Assembly: GCA_031285085.1 (NCBI GenBank)
Contig: JAITWW010000125.1
Location: forward strand, 1 to 21,092
DNA: 21,092 bases
Direction: 5' to 3'
Origin: Candidatus Methanofilum arcanum
GTDB lineage: Archaea; Halobacteriota; Methanomicrobia; Methanomicrobiales; Methanospirillaceae
Part shown: one piece after another, positions 16,201 through 21,092 of the stretch
Layout of the letters: the number at the start of each line of letters is the position of its first letter
Numbering within the stretch: position 1 is the first letter of the stretch
Notes under the pieces: model-generated
What the model was told of the DNA's origin: nothing
The model's database searches: none
The model's input: only the letters and a program-made list of their open reading frames with translations
Program-made: the position numbers and the translations under genes

Positions 16201-16658
16201 ATTGTAGCATAAAAATCATTCCAGATAGGCTGCATAGCAAGTGTTGACCAGCGTGATTCATACAACTCTGATGAGTAACATGGACCTGTAAAAGAGATAT
16301 CACGGTTTCCTTCATGTGCAGCTAGGTAGAGATTTTTATTAACTGGAATAGTGATGGTGTAACGTGTTCCATTAATAGTGAAAGGAAATGTTATCTCTTC
16401 GATGAGTGCAGGATCTTGAATAGTACCGATGCTTGGAAATGCAGTAATAACACATTCCTCAACCTGGGGCATTCCCCTACTTTCATTTATTGCATTATTA
16501 AATTCGATATCAAGAATACCTGAGTTAGTTGAATGTATGCTAACATCCATCTCTTCAAAATCACTATCAGAATCTATGCTCTCTGCGAATCCGATTGTGC
16601 AAAATCCAATGCATATGAGAAAAAAAACCAGACACATGGATAATGTATTGACATGCAT
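13257..16658 (-). CDS. Exported transglutaminase-like protein with about 20 TPR repeats
   Basis: 1133 residues. A signal peptide (hydrophobic 8-24, cleavage near FAE 25-26) is followed by an N-terminal region and a transglutaminase/cysteine-protease-like domain (about 140-260). That domain shows a plausible triad: Cys207 in AGDCDDKALL, His233 in VGHAVAGV and Glu253 in YLFLETTTT (acidic residue in place of the usual Asp). From about 326 to 1095 there are roughly 20 TPR units (34 residues, W/Y-x-x-L-G, Y-x-x-A and A-x-x-x-D-P pattern), interrupted near 525-605 by a less regular stretch. The C-terminus is a short charged tail with no membrane helix. It probably acts outside the cell on or with surface proteins; the substrate is unknown. 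ATG 16658 and 16637 are both possible starts without a Shine-Dalgarno. Confidence 0.88.
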   Translation of the reverse strand: MHVNTLSMCLVFFLICIGFCTIGFAESIDSDSDFEEMDVSIHSTNSGILDIEFNNAINESRGMPQVEECVITAFPSIGTIQDPALIEEITFPFTINGTRYTITIPVNKNLYLAAHEGNRDISFTGPCYSSELYESRWSTLAMQPIWNDFYATITSELEYILYNNPELSDKSLIDVAEAWIQSIQYRTMNAARTLFPVEVLYERAGDCDDKALLVASLLAYNGYDAAIIEYVGHAVAGVGAKDCNGTPGYLFLETTTTQYYNLSDLISDSQPVLEGLEFPDWYQNAVIGSGFHEPTAVRKIGTGTKTYPGCVDSLYLIHEPKVSEKEAELSTLAMRAAYYTSQNQYDEALSLCDEVLAQDPGHRDASLLKALILSEREEHEEAVATVEAALLVHTNDTELREAAAIVYFTAKEYERALEENTEWIALSDLKERDEQALVQRFTILVELGMYEEAREALERLVIISPEIIEYAAQLGIQCLNMGDFDSADKQFAEILEKIPYAVDMQLLQGLALLSLGREKEAQNRFHSVGEDTTEMYLTLYNENEEPIPYFKEYKPFSERYIQFIEADPFSLPIFIARGDEELIPSSDGARVRNVTEAMRWYERAKTADPASPLAWLAIGALYESEGKQREAELAYLEAVSVDQNSTKAWYELGRFYSEMKEYEMAYSNLEQGLEIDDTYAPTWALLGDLHVRGVLPNSSDEQAIDAYEKALQADPSLYNVATKLERLYGETQADGASAIVLAAQGLTLIREGDVEEAVDILQRAVEIDPKQGGLWLDIGAAYESLEQPQRAVFAYEKALAWKDTPEAWAGLGSALMTSGDLSGAILAYERATERDGSVPEYWVKKGNVEYHFGAYDNAIHSYEKGIEAGIANPDGIFLNIIEALRKAGRISEAVEIFREVLKTSPEYKMWWELRFNDLIIEAAYDEAVEVLEVAVLLNPESGSAWNNLAVLYPRYDRLNEALYAALKATEYFGDCACSWDTLGSVYLHMKRYNEAIDAYNKAIAIDMDLMESFNNRAIAYFTTDKYEEAISSFEQAAWIQSDAPIGWYNLGVAYAAAGQLEKSNEAFSKAYALRGDYQNIRERMVREQVDPKDQFIVADGWEGFDLIPFRTGSVSVTSVQNEDFEKGNKSYSH

Positions 16659-17027
16659 GATAAGAATTTGAACATGATGGAATGAAATCTTGTTGATGTT
16701 ATTACCTGATAGGAGTTACGGAGATCAGTGCACAAAAATTATCGCGCATATATTCTACTGTGTGGAGACAAGATTTGTCATTTAGATTTTTACCACTGAA
16801 ATAAGGATTAAATGAGAAATAAATAAAATTAATGCTATTATTTGTATAAGTGTTTAAAATATTTTTCATATTTAACCATTAAAGACACCATGGAACAGAA
16901 ATTTGAAAAGAAAGGAAGGACAAAAAGGAGCAAACTGTCCAATGTAAATCGTTTCATTGGGTGATCTCATTACACAAACATTATTTACTTCAAGAGATAC
17001 TCTTAATGAAATTGTATATTGGTTCAT
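16659..17027. other. 369-bp divergent promoter region between two exported-protein genes
   Basis: AT-rich, with no supported gene. TATA-like GAATATATGCG on the minus strand (about 16746-16756) may serve the TPR gene about 95 nt away. Several A/T runs at 16800-16880 could serve either side. A 24-codon plus-strand frame (16890-16964) rich in Lys is too short to support. No strong palindrome was seen. Confidence 0.45.
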
Positions 17028-17864
17028 ATGCTGCATAAATGTATTTCTGGAGTACTTTTTCAAATATCTTTACTCCTGCTATGTGTTTCTGTTGGCGCCG
17101 TTTCACTTGATGACTTTTCCTTTCAGCCAAGTACAGCACCACAACCTCCACTCACTCTTATTGAAGCAACTATTAACAGTCAAGGAGACCTCTTAACCCA
17201 TGATAATGTGTACCAGGTTCACGTGCAAGTAATGAATACACGTCCCCATGGGGTGGATGGTGTTGTTGAGCTAGCTGCATATTCAATATCAGATTCTGCA
17301 GTTAGCCTCGGGTATGAAACGGTTAATCTCGATCCTGATGGTTCTACATTCCTTTCCTTTACATTCTCTCCGAATGACGTTGTATTACCCTGTAATCATT
17401 ATATCTTTGTGGTCACAACAGATCCAGATTCATCAACTATAAATGAACGTGACTTTATCTATGTTGATGAAAGACGTGAGTTTACATTTGCAGACTGCAC
17501 TGAACACGCTGATAACGGGGAAAATCTTTCTGATCTTAGCATGAATACAGATGTAAGTATGGATATGGATGTAAGCGTGGATACGGACGTAAACGTGGAT
17601 ACGGATCTAAACATGAATATAGATCTAAGCATAGATACGGACGTAAACGTTGATACAGATCTAAGCATGGATACGGATGTAAGTATGGATACGGACGCAA
17701 ACGTGGATACGGATGTAAACGTGGATACAGATGAGATAATCTCACAAACAACTCAGCAAAACCAAAAAGCTCAGCCGATGTTTACGCTCCCAAAAACTCA
17801 GACTCCTACAACTCAACCAACTCAACCGATGTTCACCCTTCAACCAACGAAAAATGTGGATTAA
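17028..17864 (+). CDS. Secreted protein with Asp-rich hexapeptide repeats
   Basis: 278 residues; family not recognised. A signal peptide (hydrophobic about 8-24) is followed by a Pro-rich linker and an Ig/CARDB-like beta domain (about 45-150) of the kind found in archaeal surface proteins. Residues 172-237 are eleven tandem units of six residues with consensus (V/M/I)-D-T-D-(V/L)-(N/S), so Asp occurs every second or fourth residue. The pattern resembles calcium-binding Asp-x-Asp repeats, but calcium binding is inference. The last 40 residues are Gln/Thr/Pro-rich with QPMFTL present twice. There is no membrane anchor. I use ATG 17028; a TTG at 17019 in frame would add three residues. No Shine-Dalgarno is seen. 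The gene is divergent from the TPR gene, and its stop is 12 bp from that of the converging pyrI. Confidence 0.8.
   Translation: MLHKCISGVLFQISLLLLCVSVGAVSLDDFSFQPSTAPQPPLTLIEATINSQGDLLTHDNVYQVHVQVMNTRPHGVDGVVELAAYSISDSAVSLGYETVNLDPDGSTFLSFTFSPNDVVLPCNHYIFVVTTDPDSSTINERDFIYVDERREFTFADCTEHADNGENLSDLSMNTDVSMDMDVSVDTDVNVDTDLNMNIDLSIDTDVNVDTDLSMDTDVSMDTDANVDTDVNVDTDEIISQTTQQNQKAQPMFTLPKTQTPTTQPTQPMFTLQPTKNVD
17541..17738 (+). repeat. 18-bp tandem repeat, eleven copies
   Basis: Eleven imperfect 18-bp units encode the hexapeptide repeat; a common unit is GTGGATACGGACGTAAAC. The unit length is a multiple of three, so gain or loss of units keeps the frame. Units vary mostly at the first and last codons, and the final unit (17721-17738) is degenerate. 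Confidence 0.9.
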
Positions 17865-17876
17865 GAGGATGATAGT

Positions 17877-18404
17877 TTAAAGAATATATGAATGTATATT
17901 CTTTTCAATATGCCAATCACAGTAGGAACATATCAATACACTTTGTCGTACATAAAATTTGGTTGAAACAGGCTCGTTTGCATTTGTAATACAACAGGGG
18001 TTTGGACACTTCACCACTCCCACCAGTTCTTCTGGATTAGAAACAACACTCTTTTCAATGACAACACAGTTGCGAACGATGTTTATCGATGCCTGAGGAG
18101 CAATAAGAGCGATTCGATCAACTTCTTGCTGTGCAAGTTCCCGGTTTTCGATCTTGACAAGATCTTTCTGACCCATTTCTTTGCTTATGACATTGGTAGC
18201 AACACTGATGCGCTCAACTGTACTTCCTGTAATTCCCAAAATACGAAGAACATTTAATGCTTCTCCAGCAGTAATGTGATCAATGACGGTTCCATTTTCA
18301 ATTGGACGAATAACCAATCCAGCCTGATATTTTGAGCCCGATTGAATATTCTTGAACGCTGTTTTTTTTTGGTTTTCCATCTGATCCACATCTATTTTGT
18401 TCAT
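17877..18404 (-). CDS. pyrI: Aspartate carbamoyltransferase regulatory subunit PyrI
   Basis: 175 residues. Regulatory chain of aspartate carbamoyltransferase, which binds nucleotides and links to the catalytic chain through a zinc domain. Seen: the nucleotide-binding domain (about 29-125) with LVIRPIENGTVIDHITAG (30-47) and ALNVLRILGI, and the zinc domain with Cys133, Cys138, Cys159 and Cys162. All four zinc ligands are present. The N-terminus carries about 25 extra residues before the usual LxVxPIxNGTVIDHI start, rich in Lys, Gln and Asp; typical PyrI is about 150 residues. The start is supported because ATG 18404 overlaps the pyrB stop as ATGA and is preceded by GGTGATG. It is translationally coupled to pyrB. 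Confidence 0.96.
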   Translation of the reverse strand: MNKIDVDQMENQKKTAFKNIQSGSKYQAGLVIRPIENGTVIDHITAGEALNVLRILGITGSTVERISVATNVISKEMGQKDLVKIENRELAQQEVDRIALIAPQASINIVRNCVVIEKSVVSNPEELVGVVKCPNPCCITNANEPVSTKFYVRQSVLICSYCDWHIEKNIHSYIL

Positions 18405-19294
18405 TTCATCACCCCAAGTAAGAGAGCCATACGCACAGGAATACCATTTTTTGCTTGTTCAAAGTACTTCGCATGAGGAAGAACATCAACACCAGGATCA
18501 ATCTCATCTATTCGAGGGAGAGGATGCAAAACAATGAGGTGTTTTTGTGCATTTGAAAGGAGTTCCGGAGTTATTCGATATGAATGAAGTGTGTCATAGT
18601 GAGATGCTGGATCAGGGAAACGTTCTCGCTGAATACGAGTGACATATAGTACATCAAGATGAGGTAGTGCCTCTTTTATCGATTCATGCTCAACAACACA
18701 AGCTCCAAAACGTGTAAGACTACGTTTTACAGAAAGAGGAAAGCCAAGTCCTTTTGGAGAGATTGTGTGGATTGTCACACCATATTTAGCAAGCGCATAG
18801 GCAAGAGAATGTGTTGTACGTCCGTAATGCAGATCTCCAAGAAGCCCTACATCAAGACCATCAAGAGGAAATGACTGACGAATTGTATAAAGATCTATAA
18901 GGGTCTGAGAGGGGTGTTGACCAGCTCCATCTCCTGCATTAATAATCGGAACTGATGAAAACTCAGTAGATAGTTGAGCGGCACCAATGCGTGGATGGCG
19001 AAGTACAATCGCATCTACATAGCCATCTACGACGCGAATGGTATCGGCAAGTGTCTCACCTTTCATTACTGAGCTTTCAGCACCACCAAGGTTGAGACAT
19101 TGGCCACCGAGACGAAGCATAGATGACTCAAAAGACATTCGTGTTCTTGTTGAGGGTTCAAAAAAAAGAAGACCTAATATTTTTTCAGATAACGGACGTC
19201 CAGTTGGACGGTGTCGAGCAATCTGCTCGGCACGATCCAATAGTTTATCAATACTTTCCCGTGGGATGGATTGAATGGAAATAAAATGTTTCAT
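18401..19294 (-). CDS. pyrB: Aspartate carbamoyltransferase catalytic subunit PyrB
   Basis: 297 residues. It joins carbamoyl phosphate and aspartate in the first committed step of pyrimidine synthesis, as a cytoplasmic trimer that assembles with PyrI. All main motifs are present: FFEPSTRTR (44-52, carbamoyl-phosphate site), the 80s-type loop with SSVMKGETLAD (74-84), HPSQTLIDLY (127-136), DLHYGRTTHSL (154-164) and HPLPR (257-261). The longest frame starts at 19324, but GGAAG lies five bases before ATG 19294 and the product then begins MKHFISI, as in relatives. The gene overlaps pyrI by four bases (ATGA). A TATA-like element lies about 107 nt upstream. The HEAT-repeat gene ends 131 bp upstream on the same strand. 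Confidence 0.96.
   Translation of the reverse strand: MKHFISIQSIPRESIDKLLDRAEQIARHRPTGRPLSEKILGLLFFEPSTRTRMSFESSMLRLGGQCLNLGGAESSVMKGETLADTIRVVDGYVDAIVLRHPRIGAAQLSTEFSSVPIINAGDGAGQHPSQTLIDLYTIRQSFPLDGLDVGLLGDLHYGRTTHSLAYALAKYGVTIHTISPKGLGFPLSVKRSLTRFGACVVEHESIKEALPHLDVLYVTRIQRERFPDPASHYDTLHSYRITPELLSNAQKHLIVLHPLPRIDEIDPGVDVLPHAKYFEQAKNGIPVRMALLLGVMK
18407..18413 (-). promoter_or_regulatory. Shine-Dalgarno of pyrI
   Basis: GGTGATG on the minus strand lies two bases before ATG 18404, inside the end of pyrB. It supports the N-terminally extended PyrI start. Confidence 0.55.
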
Positions 19295-19299
19295 ACCAA

Positions 19300-19304
19300 C
19301 TTCC
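19300..19304 (-). promoter_or_regulatory. Shine-Dalgarno of pyrB
   Basis: GGAAG on the minus strand lies five bases before ATG 19294 and favours this start over the ATG codons at 19306 and 19324. Confidence 0.45.
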
Positions 19305-19400
19305 ATAGTCAGAGCACCAAGCAAGATGATATTTGCATCCTTTTTTGTAAAAACGTTCTTGTATGCGTTCGCTTGTGCATAGTCACATCTTTAGATCTCC

Positions 19401-19408
19401 CATATATC
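19401..19408 (-). promoter_or_regulatory. Possible TATA box of pyrB
   Basis: On the minus strand AGATATATG lies about 107-114 nt before the pyrB ATG and just past the HEAT gene stop. It would give a leader of roughly 80 nt. Inference only. Confidence 0.3.
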
Positions 19409-19421
19409 TTCATCATACACC

Positions 19422-19443
19422 CTTCTTATGATCTTCTTATGAT
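19422..19443. repeat. 11-bp tandem duplication at the HEAT gene stop
   Basis: CTTCTTATGAT occurs twice in direct succession. It covers the last codons and the stop of the HEAT-repeat gene. The unit length is not a multiple of three, so the duplication sets where that gene ends. Confidence 0.8.
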
Positions 19444-21092
19444 TCTATTATCTTGCGGAAGAACATCCCCACGAATCTGTTGAAGAGCTTCTTTTGACTT
19501 TGAGCGGATCTCCTCGTCATCATCTTTTAATCCCTGTTCTAGCACGTCAATGGTAGATGGGCCCATTTTTATTAATCCATTCCAGTCTTCTGCAGCAAAA
19601 AGGTAGTCAACCTTATCAATGGTGTACTTTGGCTGCCAAGCTATCTTTTCAAGCAGGCGCACAACATTTTTTCGAACATCTCTATCCTTATCGGTGAGTG
19701 CTTGGACAAGCATAATCTGTGCAGGTTCACCTATTTTTGCAATACCATCTATAGCAACAGAACGAATTGAACTCTCCTTTGATTTAAGAGCTTCAAATAA
19801 TGAATCAAGAGCAGGGATACCAATTTCACCCATTGAAACAACGGCAGCTGTTCGAACCGCTGCACTTTTGTCATTGGCTGCTTTTTGAAGTGATTTGAGT
19901 GTCCCTCTTCCGAACTTACCCATATCACGAGTGGTTGCAAGTCTGATCTCTTCAGATGGATCTTCAAGGCATTTCAGGAGGAGGGAAGGACAAGAAGAGT
20001 CATGTAAAGAGACAAGCAACTGTAAAATTGGAATTTTACGGACATCTCCCAGTGGAATTGTTTCAACTGCAGCATGTAATTTTTCAATTGCAGCTGCCTT
20101 CATTCTGTTACAGATCTCATATGCAAGTGTTGGAGTCTCCCCCCTCCAGTTCATGAGAGAGCGTACAAGTGAATCAAGGGCTGACTCTCCTTCACGACTC
20201 ATAGCAGTAATAATAAGATTGATTGGTTCTTTATTGGTTAGTTCGAATAGAATATGCATTTGCTTGTCATCTAAAAGAGCAAGAGTAATAAGACATTGCA
20301 TAAGTCCAAGAGAGCGCTGAGTTCCGCTCATCCCCGTAGCATTGAGCTCTGACAAGGCTGCAAAAAGAGGAAACATTGCTGTTGAACCTATTTCTGATAG
20401 TATTTTAACCAAGGTTTCAGGATTATCCTCATCATGGAAGTTCTGAATGAGAACTGCCACACCGTCTCTGTCACTGTGCGCAACTGCAGAACCTGCGTAG
20501 TATGATATGTTGTTGGTATCTTCACTGAGAAGTGGAATAAGCTTTGGCACCGAATCTGGAATCTTGCTCAGCGTGAGAGAAGCAGTTTTTTGCAGCTTGG
20601 GATCATGTAACGCATGGATAAGAGGAACAGTAACTGAGTCACCATAATTTGCTAATAAGTTACTGATAATCTGTGTTTGTTCTTCATCAGCGCTTCGCAA
20701 CATCTCAATGAGTGTAGGAATGATATGATCTCCTATTTTTTTAAACATTTCGTGAGCGAAAAGCTGAGACTTTCTATCCTCATACCGAAGCAATGAAAGC
20801 AGGACGGGAAGGCTGCGAATTTCGTTGGCAACGATAGGAGTATATGCTTCTTGGATGTCATGTGACTGAACTTTGGGAATAGTATGAATGTACGAAAATG
20901 GATCGTGATCATAGATATCTGCAAGTATTTTTCGGCCTTCTTCATGCAGAGAGCTATTTTCAGAATCAAACGCAGTCATAACTACAGGGATAGCACGAGC
21001 ACCAGCATGTATCAGGTACGAACGCCCTACCTCAAGGTGTGGGGACTCAGCGCTGAGAAGCTGCATAACATAGTGGAGTGAACCACTTCCGA
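19426..21092 (-). CDS. HEAT-repeat protein, N-terminus outside the window
   Basis: At least 554 residues are visible and the frame stays open to the right edge. The ATG at 21066 is probably internal: the codons before it (Gly-Ser-Gly-Ser-Leu-His-Tyr-Val) continue the same repeat. The whole visible part consists of helical HEAT/armadillo-like units of about 30-40 residues. The best are near the C-terminus, with patterns such as D-P-S-E-E-I-R-L-A-T-T, K-S-A-A-V-R-T-A-A and D-K-D-R-D-V-R-K-N-V. Such proteins are scaffolds for protein binding; no enzyme motif, signal or membrane helix is seen in this part. HEAT proteins of the phycobilisome-lyase type share the repeat, but no specific function can be named. 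pyrB follows 131 bp downstream with its own possible promoter. Confidence 0.85.
   Translation of the reverse strand, partial: GSGSLHYVMQLLSAESPHLEVGRSYLIHAGARAIPVVMTAFDSENSSLHEEGRKILADIYDHDPFSYIHTIPKVQSHDIQEAYTPIVANEIRSLPVLLSLLRYEDRKSQLFAHEMFKKIGDHIIPTLIEMLRSADEEQTQIISNLLANYGDSVTVPLIHALHDPKLQKTASLTLSKIPDSVPKLIPLLSEDTNNISYYAGSAVAHSDRDGVAVLIQNFHDEDNPETLVKILSEIGSTAMFPLFAALSELNATGMSGTQRSLGLMQCLITLALLDDKQMHILFELTNKEPINLIITAMSREGESALDSLVRSLMNWRGETPTLAYEICNRMKAAAIEKLHAAVETIPLGDVRKIPILQLLVSLHDSSCPSLLLKCLEDPSEEIRLATTRDMGKFGRGTLKSLQKAANDKSAAVRTAAVVSMGEIGIPALDSLFEALKSKESSIRSVAIDGIAKIGEPAQIMLVQALTDKDRDVRKNVVRLLEKIAWQPKYTIDKVDYLFAAEDWNGLIKMGPSTIDVLEQGLKDDDEEIRSKSKEALQQIRGDVLPQDNRIIRRS

Noticed and set aside
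16890..16964. 24-codon Lys-rich plus-strand frame
   Set aside because: Too short, no ribosome binding site, and it lies in an AT-rich promoter region.
17541..17738. CRISPR array
   Set aside because: Units are contiguous 18-bp tandem repeats inside a coding frame with no spacers.
17459..17751. Repetitive minus-strand frames opposite the hexapeptide repeat
   Set aside because: They are shadows of the 18-bp tandem repeat; the plus frame has a signal peptide and a normal domain in front of it.

Overview
The window looks like chromosomal DNA of a methanogenic archaeon, most likely of the order Methanomicrobiales; a Methanospirillum-like genome would fit, but the genus is a guess. The evidence is archaeal DnaG, archaeal Pelota, an RqcH/NEMF protein, a UPF0058 protein, pyrB-pyrI in archaeal form, TATA-like promoters, and several large exported PKD, PEGA and TPR proteins typical of this order. 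Composition is moderately AT-rich. I found no tRNA or rRNA gene, no CRISPR array, no transposase and no phage gene.

Layout. 1-328 is AT-rich non-coding DNA carrying a partial copy of the rqcH start region. 329-3239 (+) is a tight rqcH-pelota pair: Pelota helps take apart stalled ribosomes and RqcH/NEMF acts on the blocked large subunit. 3313-4407 (+) encodes an exported protein I do not recognise. On the minus strand follow dnaG with a UPF0058 gene behind it (6407 down to 4678) and an 801-residue secreted protein with five PKD and three PEGA domains (8950-6545). 8951-9704 is a 754-bp gap holding a 26-bp near-perfect palindrome and several inverted repeats. 9705-10025 (+) is a small unrecognised protein, followed by a glycogen/polysaccharide pair: a GT4 glycosyltransferase (10155-11411) and a glycogen-debranching amylo-alpha-1,6-glucosidase starting at TTG (11431-13239). 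Converging on these is a 1133-residue exported transglutaminase-like plus TPR protein (16658-13257, -). Divergent from it across a 369-bp gap is a secreted protein with eleven Asp-rich hexapeptide repeats (17028-17864, +). The window ends on the minus strand with a HEAT-repeat protein cut by the right edge (21092-19426) and the pyrB-pyrI genes for aspartate carbamoyltransferase (19294-17877), whose reading frames overlap by ATGA.

How it fits together. There are three recognisable functional pairs: ribosome rescue (rqcH-pelota), glycogen or related alpha-glucan metabolism (GT4 plus debranching enzyme), and pyrimidine synthesis (pyrB-pyrI). Around them sit four exported proteins, none with a C-terminal membrane anchor or sorting signal that I can see. 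No single new defence-like or mobile system stands out. The most unusual items are the Q-R pair in RqcH where the family has D-R, the transglutaminase-TPR protein facing the Asp-rich repeat protein, the 26-bp palindrome, and the duplicated rqcH start region. Several starts were moved from the longest open frame: Pelota to 2223, dnaG to 6407, the debranching enzyme to TTG 11431, pyrB to 19294, UPF0058 to 4959 and the repeat protein to 17028.
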